This document shows positions 31,215 through 42,793 of a stretch of 64,000 bases of DNA, piece after piece; position 1 is the stretch's first letter, and each line of letters starts with the position of its first letter. This DNA comes from Micropterix aruncella (taxonomy: Eukaryota > Arthropoda > Insecta > Lepidoptera > Micropterigidae): positions 2,773,595 through 2,837,594 of the forward strand of contig OX155978.1 in assembly GCA_944548615.1 (NCBI GenBank). Direction: 5' to 3'. The position numbers and the translations under genes were made by a program. The notes below the pieces were generated by a model that was not told the origin of the DNA, ran no database searches, and saw only the letters and a list, made by a program, of their open reading frames with translations.

Positions 31215-31780
31215 TCTATATATAAAACAAAGTCTGTTTTTTTCGAACACTTATAACTCGAGAACGGCTGGACCGATTTTCATGGTTTTTGATTAGTTGT
31301 ATTTGTCTCCGTTCCGAATAGCAGAATAACTATTAAAAACGAAAATTGGAAAATTGTCAAAAAATTTAAATAAAAGAAAAAACATTTTTCCCTGCAAAAT
31401 GTAAATCCGTGTTTTTCTCATGGTCAGTTGTACGTGGCATGTTCACGTGTCGGCAAATCATCCGCTTTATTTGTTCTTGCGCCTGATAAAAAAACAAAAA
31501 ATATCATATATCACAAGGTGCTTCAATGAAGAGAATTAAACCGAGTGCATCCCGTGCTGCACAATATGTAAATAGTTTAATTCAATCATGTCTTGCTGAC
31601 ACGCGATTGATATACTTAATTTTTGCACTTTTATATTTATTTTTGTGTTATATCTTAATAAAGTAGTGAACTTAATATTTATTTTGTATTTCTTTCATAA
31701 AATCATAAATTAAGTTCAGCTAATCTGTAATAAGACATTCATTGACTGTTAGGCGGTACGAAGTTCGCCAGGTCAGCTAA
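31215..31780 (+). mobile_element. Helitron-like element, copy 2
   Basis: It starts TCTATATATAAAAC after an A and ends GGTCAGCTAA. The 3' hairpin GGCGGTACGAAGTTCGCC covaries with that of copy 1. The GAGAACGGCTGGACCGATTT block is typical of insect non-autonomous Helitron-like repeats. The base after CTAA is C, so the right flank is not ideal. Confidence 0.5.
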
Positions 31781-31878
31781 CTACTAAATATAAAAGCACT
31801 TAAAATAGTAATGGGTATAAAACAGTTATTTAAAAATGACAATGTCAAGAAGTCATAATTATGTTTTGAATTTGTCAG

Positions 31879-32124
31879 CGCTGGTCGGACGGCTCTCTGG
31901 GTGCGGGCATCGGCACTTGCTTTGGGCCCGCGTCGGCGGCCGTCGGGTCGCGAGCGCGATGCGCCGTGCTGCTCAACCTGGCTCTGTCGGAGCGAAGGTC
32001 CCCTCAGGCTTGCGCTTTGCTCTTCTCCTGTCTGGCCGACCTGTACTCGGTGCAGAGCGGCACGCAACCCGCTTACGCTCGCTGGGCGTACGAGATACAC
32101 TCCGCATTCTTGGTGCCCAGCGCT
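31879..32124 (+). CDS. RhoGEF2: RhoGEF2 exon 8: start of RGS-like (LH/RGSL) domain
   Basis: The acceptor is TTTGTCAG and the donor GCT|GTGAGT; 246 bp, phase 0 both sides, 82 residues. It carries the domain's N-terminal helices: CFGPASAAVGSRARCAVLLN, then ACALLFSCLADLYSV and RWAYEIHSAFLVPSA. The W-A-Y-E-I-x-S-x-F-L-V-P block is the signature of LH-RGS domains of p115/PDZ-RhoGEF/LARG and DRhoGEF2, which bind active G-alpha-12/13-type subunits (Concertina in flies). The exon is strikingly GC-rich among AT-rich introns. Confidence 0.95.
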
Positions 32125-32278
32125 GTGAGTATGATTTTTAATATAATTTAGAGCGTAGTTGGCAATGTGTCGGTCGCGATCGACTATTCGCTCGCTGAAC
32201 AATTGTGTCATATAAAAACAAAGGCGGCAATCTCCATTAAACCGTTATTTTGCAGAAAACCAAAAAAACGTTTTATTA

Positions 32279-32951
32279 TTAACCCTTCGAGTAGCGGCAT
32301 AATTTCATGGCAGACCGCAGAAATTTATTGGAATTTCTTGCAATATCGCCGCGCTCGACAAAAAGTACTATAACTGTGGAACTACTATAGCAATCATAAA
32401 AAGAATAAATGTTCAATAATCGCATTGAATTTTTTTATATAGAATATTGAAATCTCATTTTGTAAAACAATTAGATAATTATGAATAAATATGAGAAATT
32501 CTAAAAAGTGATAAAAACTCGGCATTTCTAACTTGTACTTGTGTTTTGGAAAAATACGGAACCCTATTTAGAAATTGTAAATACTAACGTGATCTTTATT
32601 AGATTCTCTATTAAAGGTAATATTTCGTTTTGCTTATTTACATACAAAAATATTTAGATATTAGCTCATAAAAACCAATAAAAATTTTGATGATTTCTCG
32701 AAAAAAAAAATGATGATGTTTGACAATGGAATTTCCCCAGAAATATCCGCCAAATGACGCGCGAAATTATTCTAGCGACTGTATGTATCTATGGTAATAA
32801 TGAGATATTTGGTATGGATTTTAGGATGCGTTCGAATTAGAAAATAATATTACTGTGCGCTCCGGGAGCAAGCCGCCAATATTGGTCGTTACGTAGTCAA
32901 TGGAGTTCTGATCTGCAACCAAATTTGGTCGTTACGTAGCCGAAGGGTTAC
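32279..32951 (+). mobile_element. PB-e piggyBac-like element, copy 1
   Basis: TTAACCCTTCGAGTAGCGG at the left and TACGTAGCCGAAGGGTTA at the right. The right TTAA is mutated to TTAC. It is internally deleted compared with 52841-54117, and shares the AATCATAAAAAGAATA...GCATTGAA core. Confidence 0.75.
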
Positions 32952-33361
32952 AGAAACAGTACGCAGATAAAAGTGATATCTTAATTAAATCATTCCTGCG
33001 TTAAATTTATGATAAAAAGCAAAAAGTTAAAGAAATGGTTGTAAATACATAGTTATAAGCAATAAGTTGTTGGAGATTTCCGCCTTTGAAAGGAACTTAA
33101 GGAGATTGCCGTTTTTGTTGTGACTCATAGTGGACATTTTTGGATTTGTTATAGAATTGAGTGTGTCCACCGTACTAACTGCTGTGTTCTGATTGGCTAA
33201 TTCGGAGGTTGCCATGTTTGAAATAAACAACATTGGATATTTCCGTTTTTGATGCGAACCTTGTTAGAAACACTGCGAAAAGTATTGAATTTAGCCGCTT
33301 TTGTCGGGTCCAATATTATCTGGAAGATTTGTGTTCTACAGATAAATAATTTTGCATCATT
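32952..33361. other. intron 8, unassigned
   Basis: Two similar blocks (GGAGATTTCCGCCTTTG, GGATATTTCCGTTTTTG) bracket 33068-33252. No gene. Confidence 0.35.
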
Positions 33362-33600
33362 ATTTTTATTTATTTATTTATTTATTGGTCCACAAAAAAA
33401 ATTACACCGTTAGCTCTTAACATAGATTGTGTTGCTCCTAACTAGGCAGAGCCTGTTCTAAGGAGAACACCAATACAAATGATTAAAAAATACATACTAC
33501 AAATAAAAAAATTGAATCAAATCAAGTTAAATTCCAAACTAAAAATAAAAAATTTGAATCAAATTATACATTTTGTGGAGATTGCCGTCTTTGTTTTTAT
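33362..33600 (-). mobile_element. LINE-F-like 3' UTR
   Basis: (ATTT)n at 33364-33385, then CTAACTAGGCAGAGCCTGTTC, a motif shared with 47810, 54800, 55600 and 58105. Non-coding LINE tail. Confidence 0.6.
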
Positions 33601-33855
33601 ATGACACAATTTACAAAAATATTATGCTCATTGTATTGTCGTCGATTATATATGGTATTATATTACTTAACATCGTAGTACATTTTGGCAACCCTTCTAC
33701 ACTGGCGATGTGCAGGTGACGCTGAACGCATTGTCTGGCAAAAATTAATCGCCATTTACTTAGCCATTTATAATAGTATTGATATTGACTGGTTTTTCAT
33801 AAAGGATCAAATGATTATAAAAACCAAATAATTTAACCAATGATTACAATATATA

Positions 33856-35279
33856 TAAATACAAACGGAGCTGCCATGGAATTCACCGACCGGAGTCGGG
33901 CCCATCATAATACTATTTTTTTACACTTCTGGGGGGTGAGCAGTGGATTCCGGACTTACGAACCGGCTGTGGTAGGTTTAGGACAGCTGTCTTGCCACAT
34001 GTGAGCGTGCACCTTACCACCCATTCACTCCCTCTTTGAAGCCATAGAATTTGAGATGCAGAAATCGCGGTTTTAGATAATTTTTCTAGAAAGGAGTTGA
34101 TTATTTTCCTGGAGAGACCAAGATCTTTAACCCTTGGAGTAAATGGGTATTTTCATTGATGCATCTGTCTCTTTTGCAGGATTTTCGGCGACATCGACCT
34201 TAAAGTACTATAACTACGAAACTACTACACCAATCATAAAAAGAACAACTGCACAATGATCGCATTGAAATTTCGAATATATAATAATGAAATACCATTT
34301 TGTAAAACAATTAGATAATTATGAATAAATATGAGAACGTCAAAGAAGTGAAAAAAACGCGGAACCAGATCTGGTCGTATCATACTCAACGGATAATTGT
34401 TTCAGAACCAGATTTGGTCGTATCATACTCAACGGGTTAAAAAGGTGAAACAAAGATTTAGCTGGCAGGCCACGAGCGCCTACTTCCACCGCGTGAAGGT
34501 GAACAGTGAAGCCGTTCCGGGTGACGGCATTTGCGAGGTCATGGTATTTATTTAATTTGTACTCGTGGTCTTTTGGGATATTTGATTCCCATGGAACAGT
34601 TAATTCTACGATAAGGACCATCTTCCGAGATAGAGAGTAAAGAGTTTATATCTGGACGCAGGGCTGTGCATCCGAGACTTTCAGGGAATTTATACTGCTT
34701 AGAGACCGAATCGACCTCCATAATCCAATCTGAAGCTTTCTCGATTATTGAGGAAGGTTTTGCAGTGAGATGTTTTTTGCCTTTAGAGCCAACCCGCACA
34801 AACTGTATTGGGGGTTTGGAGGATACTGTGGAACCCTTGTTGGCACGAGCCACTGAGAGGCTAAGTACCTCGCGAATAACAGCAAGGACTTTGTCGTGGC
34901 GGTAAGTGTACAGTCCTTGATCCAAGGCCACCTTGCAGCCAGCTAGAATATGTCTAGCTGTGCAAGGGGTGTTGCTACAAAGGGGACATGAACTATCCTC
35001 GGCATAGCTCCAACGAGTGAGGTTACTGGGGCTGGAAGTGTATGCTGAAAGGCATTTAAATAAAATTTCAGCATCTCTGGCGTCCAGTCATAGAGCATTA
35101 CCTTCCAGTGCATTGGAGGCGGAATGCAAAAGTCCCCAATTGTTGTCCAATCATTCTGGCATTGAAGGCCAATAGCATGAGCCATACTGTTGCTGTCGTA
35201 ATCTCCCCGCAAAAGAGACTTCTTCAAGTCCACGTCGCTCGTGGTTGTACTGCCATACCCCAGACCAGTGCCATTCTGG
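33856..35279 (-). mobile_element. RLE-1 copy with PB-d nested inside
   Basis: The 3' end is at 33856. Endonuclease and knuckle frames lie at 34340-35233 with several frameshifts. A PB-d element (34137-34440) splits the block just before the ARGLPAKSLFHL region. The copy breaks off at 35279. Confidence 0.85.
34137..34440 (+). mobile_element. PB-d copy 2, inserted in RLE-1
   Basis: TTAACCCTTGGAGTAAATGG ... CAACGGGTTAA. The flanking RLE-1 reads AGATCTTTAAA-GGTG when the element is removed, matching other copies, so the TTAA duplication is explicit. Confidence 0.88.
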
Positions 35280-35734
35280 CATTAACATTCAATTATTAGT
35301 ACCGTCTATTCCATTTATATATAGGCTGATTACATCACAGAAATAATACAGAAAGATAAAATACCATCTATAAGTCTAACTGAACATTAAAATACTCAAA
35401 TGTTACATATTGAAACCTGTATACCAAATTAAACCTTGAATTGGATTAGAAATTGAAATTAAAAATCTTTATGTAAGATTTATAGATTTTTATATTCTTT
35501 ATGATAATATTAAAATAATAAGATGTATGATTTCAAAACGTCTTTGTTATTATTATTTTTTTCGAGATAAGATACTGTATAGCTAAGATACTGTATTGCA
35601 CCGCCATACTGCTATATAACAAACACCGCCATATTGAACATAACAGAAGACTAATAAATGTTTGGAACTAAGAGTGTCATCTACACGTAGCATTTCATAG
35701 TAAAATCCTAGCTGCCAAATTGTAGTGCGGCGCA
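35280..35734. other. intron 8 with dispersed repeat (empty site)
   Basis: 35608-35717 is the uninterrupted counterpart of the SINE target at 3285-3665 (ACACCGCCATATTGAACATA ... GTAAAATCCTAGCTGCC). Confidence 0.55.
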
Positions 35735-35908
35735 TTAACCTTTCCGAAGCCAGTCATTCCATGCAAATTTTTGGAAGCCATTAAAAATTTGTTTGTAGAA
35801 AGTGCGTGCGAGCTTACTAATATATAACGGTGGCTTATTCAATGGCAGGCTTTAATGACAGGCTTTTTCTTCAGTGGAGGGAGGCGTGCATGGCCACCCA
35901 GGGGTTAA
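35735..35908. mobile_element. possible small TTAA-bounded element
   Basis: TTAACCTTTCCGAAGCC at the left and CACCCAGGGGTTAA at the right. The CCT start and weak inverted repeat make it a doubtful member of the PB group. Confidence 0.35.
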
Positions 35909-35919
35909 GCAATCTAATT

Positions 35920-36340
35920 ATTATTATTATTATTTATTCTGCACAGGCAGATTTGCTGATACGCCCAGATCAGATCTTGTAAAGCTAAACAATATTAACA
36001 ATATAATACAAACAATATTAACACGTTTTTAGGTACAAATCGAGTCTGTTTTTAAATTGATTGACAGAGCTTGCACTAATCACTTCAAATGGTAGTTTAT
36101 TCCACATGTCCACCACTCTATTTGGCAGAACGTTCTTAAGAGGATTAGATTTAAATTTTGTACGGTTGAGTTTTTTGTTGTGACCTCGAAGATTTGTGTT
36201 GACATTGAATTTGTAAATGTTTTTCAGTCCAGGTACATCGTAATAATGTGTTAGAATTTTATATGTCTCAATCAGGTCCCCTCTTTGTCTTCTTTGTTTG
36301 AGTGTAGTAATTCCAAGTAATTTCAAGCGATCAAAAGTGG
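35920..36340 (-). mobile_element. LINE-B 3' end
   Basis: (ATT)n at 35920-35934, then a minus-strand frame (36326-36018) MKLLGITTLKQRRQRGDL ... VDMWNKLPFEVIS ... FKNRLDLYLKTC. It keeps the unshifted C-terminus, so it serves as a reference for the frameshift shared by the other two LINE-B copies. Confidence 0.85.
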
Positions 36341-36885
36341 TACTGTGAATCGATCAAGCCGACTAGAGCATGATAGAGAAAGAGCATCTATCTCTTTGCC
36401 CCTCGCCCGCGGCGCAGGCTCGCATATTTGTTTTAATTTAATTAGGCTAGAAAATATTAACGTATATTATAAAGTATGATAGTAGTATGTAAGTCCAGAC
36501 AGTTAACACATATGATATACAGTTTTTTGAAGACTTCCTCCAAAAATATTTCATGATAAGTAAATCATATCTTAATGAGTTTGAAACCAATTCTGGAGGC
36601 TAACAAAATTGTACCAAACTTTTTTGTCATTTTATGTTGCTTGAGAGATTAAAATAAATCTCTTGTTTTTATTGCCGTCCTGTTTTTATTTAGAGTCTCT
36701 TACTCAATTCTTTCAGCCTTCAAAAACGATAATATTTTTTTCATACATATCACTATAGTAATAAGTCCACCATTTGTGCATAAATTGTTTTTTTTTTTTT
36801 TTAAACCAGTGAAATATTTAATATGTAATAATTTATTGTTAGCACGATTTTTTCTAATGCAGTCTTCTGTTCTAATTTTTTTCAG
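36341..36885. other. AT-rich intron 8
   Basis: No feature recognised before the exon 9 acceptor. Confidence 0.4.
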
Positions 36886-36949
36886 CCCCTTCAGCTAAAA
36901 TGCGTAGATGAGCAAACGGCAAGAGAAATTGATGACATCCTAGCAACTG
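36886..36949 (+). CDS. RhoGEF2: RhoGEF2 exon 9: RGS-like domain
   Basis: The acceptor is TTTTTTCAG and the donor ACTG|GTTAGT; 64 bp, phase 0 in, phase 1 out: PLQLKCVDEQTAREIDDILA. It follows directly on the LVPSA of exon 8 (family: FLVP-x-A-P-L) and starts the next helix of the LH-RGS fold. Confidence 0.92.
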
Positions 36950-36982
36950 GTTAGTATCAATTTTAATTATTTATTTAATAAA

Positions 36983-38273
36983 TCGTTTGACAGGGCGACT
37001 GCGGGACTGAAGCTGGCTAAACGATGGCTTGACAATAATCTTTTGACGCTAAACGAGTACAAGACTAAATATATGACCTTTAGCATCGACAATAGACATC
37101 ATCCCAATACTAACCACCATATTACGTTACATAAATGCGACTACTTGAATTGTACATGTTTACCACTTGAACGCACAAACACAATAAAATATCTAGGAAT
37201 AGTCATTGACCAAAATCTAAAATGGACACAACACATTGAGGCTACGACTAAACGGACTAGAAAGTTGATTTATATATTTAAAAATATAAGAAGCATACTC
37301 AACATTAACCTACTACGGACTGTTTACTATGCACTGGCGCAGACTCTACTTACATACGGACAAATCGGTTGGGGCGGTATGGCAAGAACAAATCTTGACC
37401 CACTGGTCAAAGCGCAAAAGGCTTTGCTCAGAGTCATTAACAAGAAGCCATATCGCTCCCCGTCAGACGACCTATATACAGACTTTAAAGTACTTGACGT
37501 ACGCCAACTATACATACGCGCTGTTCTGGTGCGCTACCGGAGGGACCTCATGAAGAACACGGATAAAGACAAACCAGAGCACAAACACAACACTAGACAC
37601 AAAGACAAACAGATTCAACCAAAAATGAGGACTGTATACGGACAACGACACTACGCATATCTCGGACCGAAACTCTATAATATATTTAACTCGTACACAG
37701 GACAGATCTTAAACATAACCGACAACCAGTTCAAGAGACGGGTGTCTCATTGGCTCTCAAATTATACTAGAGAAGAATGCGAAAGTATGATATATTAAAA
37801 TATTCTATTTCTAACCACAAATTATAGGATATATAGATGTAAATTATGGATATGTATACAGATATACAGATTATAATATGTTATATTTTATTATGTTATA
37901 CTATATTATATATAAATATGCTACATTATTTTATATGTTATAACATATGATATTATATTATATTGTAATATGTTATATTATATTATTTATATTATATTAT
38001 GCTAAATTATATTACGTATTGTTTTTAAGACGGAAGAAGGACAGCAGGCAAGGCTACAGGCTCAGCAAATAATACCACAGAACTATGTATCCATCACCCC
38101 AACACAGGCGTATACCTAGTGGGGTGATGTAATCCTGACAAGTTAATGCCCTTTCGCGATTTTCTTCATATGTATTCTTTTAAAATGTGTTAAAAAATGA
38201 ACGCAATCTTTCTATGTAACTATAAAAAATAGGATAAATAAATAAATAAATAAATAAAAATAAAATAAAATAA
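36983..38273 (+). mobile_element. LINE-D, RT C-terminal half and 3' UTR
   Basis: An open frame of about 270 codons (37043-37798 and upstream) reads AKRWLDNNLLTLNEYKTKYM, TIKYLGIVIDQNLKWTQHI, then a thumb (LLTYGQIGWGG..., KAQKALLRVINKKPYR) and a C-terminal SHWLSNYTREECESMIY. The 3' UTR ends in (AAAT)n at 38236-38260. It is 5'-truncated after the RT catalytic motif and inserted only 33 bp after the exon 9 donor. The LRVINKKP thumb motif is shared with LINE-E. Confidence 0.85.
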
Positions 38274-38276
38274 AAT

Positions 38277-39049
38277 ACAAATGGAGCTGCCATGGAATTC
38301 ACCGACCGGAGTCATGATACTATTTTTTACACTTCTGGGGGGTGAGCAGTGGATTCCGTACTAACGACCGGCTGTGGTAGGTTTAGGACAGCTGTCTTGC
38401 CACATGTGAGCGTTCACTTTACCACCCATTCACTCCCCCTTCAAAGCCATAGAATTTGAGATGCGCAAATCGTGGTTTTAGATAATTTTTCTAGGAAAGA
38501 GTTGATTATTTTTCTGGAAAGACCAAGATCTTTAAAGAGGTGAAACAGAGATTTAGCTGGCAGGCCACGAGCGCCAACATCCACCAGGTAAAGGGGAACA
38601 GTGAAGCCGTTCCGGGTGACAGCGTTTGCAAGATCATGGTATTTATTTAATTTGTAGTCGTGGTCTTTTGGGATTTTTGATTCCCATGGAACAGTTAATT
38701 CTACGATAAGGGCCACCGTCCGAGATAGAGAGTAAAGAGTTATATCTGAACGGAGGGCTGTGCATCCGAAATTTTCAACAGTATAGCATGAGCCATACTG
38801 TTGCTGTCGTAATCTCCCCGCAAGAATGACTTCTTCAAGTCCATATCGCTCATGGTTGTACTGCCATACCCCAGACCAGTGTCATTCTGGCTGATTCCAG
38901 TAAGGATTTTTTGTGGAAGTTACGCGGGCTTGTAGATCATTTGAATCACTGTAGCATTGATCATTTGAATGACGGCCACTTATTACGTGCTTCGATATTG
39001 CCAGATCTTTGGAATTGCACAGATTCGAATTTTTGGTTATTCAGGAGTT
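38277..39049 (-). mobile_element. RLE-1 copy with internal deletion
   Basis: 3' end at 38277. The frame 38716-38441 has ELTVPWESKIPKDHDYKLNK. At 38777 the sequence jumps (about 400 bp absent) to the region around the SMAHAI and GYGSTTT codons. A small duplication TGATCATTTGAAT is seen near 38937-38970. Confidence 0.8.
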
Positions 39050-39057
39050 GATAAATA

Positions 39058-39325
39058 AAATACAAACGGAGCTGCCATGGAATTCACCGACCAAAAATCG
39101 GGCCCATCATATATAATTATTACACTTCTGGGAGGTGAAGGGTGGATTCCGGACTTACGACCGGCGGTGGCAGGTTTAGGACAGCTGTCTTGCCACATGT
39201 GAGCGTCCACCTTACCACCCATTCACTCCCCCTTCGAAGCCATAGAATTTGAGATGCAGAAATCGCGGTTTTAGATAATTTCTCTAGAAAGGAGTTGATT
39301 ATTTTCCTGGAGAGACTAAGATCGC
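39058..39325 (-). mobile_element. RLE-1 3' fragment in tandem with the previous copy
   Basis: A second 3' terminus (TACAAACGGAGCTGCCATGG) starts right where the 38277 copy breaks. It belongs to a subtype with CCAAAAATCGGG instead of CCGGAGTCGGG, as at 59133. Confidence 0.78.
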
Positions 39326-39358
39326 AAGATAGATAAACCCCATTTATACATATTTATT

Positions 39359-39670
39359 TTAACCCTTGGAGTAAATGGGTATTTTCATGGATGCATCTGT
39401 CTCTTTTGCAGGATTTTCGGCGACATCGACCTTAAAGTACTATCTACGAAACTACTACACCAATCATAAAAAGAACAACTGCACAATGATTGCATTGAAA
39501 TTTCGAATATAGAATATTGAAATATCATTTTGTAAAACAATTAGATAATTATGAATAAATATGAGAACGTCAAAGAAGTGAAAAAAACGCGCGACCAGAT
39601 TTGGTCGACTCGTACTCAACGGATAATTGTTTCGCGACCAGATTTGGTTGACTCATACTCAACGGGTTAA
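39359..39670 (+). mobile_element. PB-d copy 3
   Basis: TTAACCCTTGGAGTAAATGG ... CAACGGGTTAA, TTAA both sides. Nearly identical to 63225-63537. Confidence 0.85.
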
Positions 39671-39716
39671 TGATTAAATAAATGAAATGCAACATTGGCA
39701 GTCGTTCGATTGTAAG

Positions 39717-40045
39717 TATATTATGAAATCGAAGACTATCACAGTTGTTTGATAATATAAATAAGATAAAACAGATTTACCGCGTGAAGTTTGTAGCAGC
39801 GGACGTTTCGGCAATTGATGCAACTGCCATTGTCCAGGGTAAACTGATGTGCTGTCAATCATCATCCGTTGTTCTGAAGGTAGGGGGAAACTGTTGCGGT
39901 TACTATGAAGATTATAACGGTGGTAGGGCGGCGGGTTTGACGCGTGCGAATTTTGATAATTCACCATGCATACAACACTCACTGTCCTTGCCCTCGGCGA
40001 TGCGCTACAACATTTTGTTTGATTTTGTGAATAAATACTAACAAA
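39717..40045 (+). repeat. relative of the foldback family, long form
   Basis: GAAGACTATCACAGTTGTTTG, TTTACCGCGTGAAGTTTGTA and GACGTTTCGGCAATT match one arm of 61726-61945. Here the sequence runs on about 200 bp (GTTGCGGTTACTATGAAGAT) instead of folding back. Confidence 0.5.
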
Positions 40046-40119
40046 ATCGTTTTTCATGAATTCTTTCTTGTTACCTAGTAATTAATGTTGTTAGTCATGT
40101 ATATTATATATTTATACGA

Positions 40120-40945
40120 GTGGTATTACCCGGCGTTGCCCGTGTTATATCTGTTCTCAAATACCAATGTATACCAATTTTCATTGCGATCGGTTGAGCA
40201 GTATAGAAGTTGTTGTGCTGCAGCGCCGTCTAGTTGAAAGTTGCAACAAAGCGGATATATATAAAAACCTTAACCATGAAAAAATACATATATATGCCAA
40301 CTTTCATGGTGATCGGTCAAACGGTTTCGGAGTCTAACTCGGACAGACGGGCATACAGATATACCAACATCCATTTTTATATTATATTATTTTGGCCTGT
40401 TTTTAAAATTTAAACTTTGAATGCCTATATCTCGCTTATTTATAGCGACCGACACAATTTTCTTCCAGATTTAGCATTAAAATGAAAAAAATTGGAGAGA
40501 GGTTCCTATACTGCAGTTATTCCACTTTTATAACTATGTGATAATACTTACATGTATATATTTTAATTAAAGAGTTTTGAACAATGAAGCACAAATAATT
40601 AAAAAGCAGGAATAATTTCACTGTATTACCTTCACAATATTTTGAATTTAGAATAACGCTTGGCCGACTATGACGTTTGTAGGTTTAACATAGCAGCGCC
40701 ATCTATGGATTACTCAATAGATAACGCCATCTGTTAAAATCGTTTGGAACTAACAGATAATTGCGAATGTCAAATAATAGACATTGCAATAAAATAATAT
40801 CGCGACTATAAATTAAGACGTAAGCTATCCTATCTTTCAAGTTGGATCAAACTGCACATTGTGTGCAAATTTGATTCAAATCGGTTAAGTAGTTTAGGAG
40901 TCCATCGCGGACAAACAACGTGACACGTAATTTATATATATTAAG
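40120..40945. repeat. unclassified insect dispersed repeats
   Basis: Blocks such as GTATTACCCGGCGTTGCCCG, GCGATCGGTTGAGCAGT, AGCGCCATCTATGGA and ACAAACAACGTGACACG are repeat-like. I cannot define ends or class. Confidence 0.35.
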
Positions 40946-40967
40946 ATAATATATATGGGAACTGACA

Positions 40968-41055
40968 CTGGCAGGCCACGAGCGCCAACTTCCACCGCGG
41001 GAGGGTGAGGAACAGTGAAGCCGTTCTGAGTGATAGCATTTTCGAGATCAGGACG
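40968..41055 (-). mobile_element. RLE-1 internal scrap
   Basis: CTGGCAGGCCACGAGCGCCA and GAACAGTGAAGCCGTTC match the RLE-1 C-terminal coding region. No ends. Confidence 0.75.
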
Positions 41056-41139
41056 TTGAGAGATGCGTGATGCAATGATTTGCAGATGCTGTACGTCTAA
41101 ACAAGTAAATATAATAACATGCTTTGTTTTTTTTCTCAG

Positions 41140-41231
41140 GTCGTGAGAATGAAGATGCGCTCCGAAAAGTCTTTGTCAAGGCTCGTACCAAAGCTGTAGA
41201 GGACTTGCAGCATCTCGTCACTGATTTTCAG
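41140..41231 (+). CDS. RhoGEF2: RhoGEF2 exon 10: RGS-like domain
   Basis: The acceptor is TTTTTCTCAG and the donor CAG|GTAATT; 92 bp, phase 1 in, phase 0 out. It reads GRENEDALRKVFVKARTKA, then EDLQHLVTDFQ. The EDxLRxxFxxAR...V.DL..F pattern matches the middle helices of the LH-RGS domain, completing Gly with exon 9. Confidence 0.94.
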
Positions 41232-41574
41232 GTAATTATTCATCATAGTGCTATTTATTTAATTTTTTGCAAAAAATAGACATTACAGATTACAACTAAT
41301 TCGTTGCCTGAAAACAAAACAGTAGACTCCCAAGAAAATTTTCTTGCTGGAATTAGCCAGAATGACACTGGTCAGGGGGGGGGGTATGGCAGTGCCGCCA
41401 TGAGGTATGTGAACCTGAAGAAGTCCGTTACAGTATTAACAGTATTTTTCATGCTACTGGCCTTCAATGCCGGAATGATTGGACAACAATTGGGGACTTT
41501 GCATTCCTACTCCTATGAACTGGAAGGTAATGTTGTATGACTGGACGCCAGAGATGCTGATATTTTATTTAAAT

Positions 41575-42288
41575 AATAATAATAATAATAAACTCTTTAT
41601 TTGCACCTAATTAGTATACAAAAAGGCGAGCTTATTGCCACATGGCAATGTCTTACAACTAACCTAAACACAGTGGTACATGCGCGCATTGTGAAAATAA
41701 AGATTATTACATAACATACAGACAAGTGGAAGAATTTAAAACTAATAATGCCCAAGTAGAGGAAATTGGGAGAAGAAGAGGAGAGAAAGGAAAGAACTGG
41801 TTACTTCTTAGAAAGGTAGTAATCCTTAAGGTGAGTCTTAAACGATGGTAAAGAAGGCGAGTTTCGTATATTTGCTGGGAGATCGTTCCAGAGTCTTGCA
41901 CCATGGACACAGAAAGAATAGGAATAGAAATCACTATTATGACTCGGAATTTTTAAATAAACTGTCAGAGGCTGACCGAAGTATGAGACCGTGGGAACTT
42001 AGTGGTTCAAAAAGCTCCTGGAGATAGGATGGTGTTAATTGGGCGAGTACACGATATAGGAGAGCCAGTATATGAACATTTCTTCTTTGGCGTATTGGCA
42101 ACCACTTTAACTGTGCCCTATAGTCGGACACGTGATCATACTTACGTAGACCGAAGATGAATCGTATGCATACATTTTGCAAACGTTCAAGTTTGTTGAG
42201 CAGTTCCTCTGATAAATCGAGATAAGCCACATCTGCATAGTCAAGGAGAGGCAAGAGGAGAGACTGCAAGAGATTTTTTTGTAGAGTC
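41575..42288 (-). mobile_element. LINE-A with RT C-terminal frame, inside RLE-1
   Basis: (AAT)n at 41575-41590, then a minus-strand frame 42311-41937: LLLPLLDYADVAYLDLSEEL, LERLQNVCIRFIFGLRKYDH, LKWLPIRQRRNVHILALLYR. This is the RT C-terminus of jockey/CR1-like LINEs. A TTAAAT-like short duplication flanks it. Confidence 0.82.
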
Positions 42289-42793
42289 ATTAAATGCCTT
42301 TCAGCATACACTTCCAGACCCCAAGTAACCTTGCTCGTTGGAGCTACTCAAAGGATATTTCATGTCCCCTTTGTAGCTTTGTACCCCCTTACCCAGCTAG
42401 ACATATTCCAGCTGGCCGCAAGGCGGCCTTAGATCAAGGACTGTACATATACCCCCATGGCAGTTGTTGCTGTTATTCGCGAGGTGATTTAACCTTCAGT
42501 GGCTCGTACCAACAAGGGTCTAACAGTACCCTCCAAACCCTCAATACAGTTTGTATGGGATGGCTCTAAAGGCAAGAAACATTCCACTACAAAACCTTAC
42601 TCACTAATCGAGAAAGCTTCAAATTGGATTTTGGATATCGATTTGGTCTCTATGCGGTATAAATTCCCTGAAGGTCTCGGATGCACAGTCCTGCATCCAG
42701 ATGTGAGTATTTACTTCCAATCTCGGAAGAAGGCCCTAATCGTAGAATTAACTGTTCCTTGGGAATAAAATATTCCAAAAGATCAAGAGTACA

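Noticed and set aside
37043..37798. A 251-codon host gene in intron 9
   Set aside because: It reads as LINE reverse transcriptase thumb/C-terminus (YLGIVIDQNLKW, LLRVINKKP) and ends in an (AAAT)n-tailed 3' UTR.
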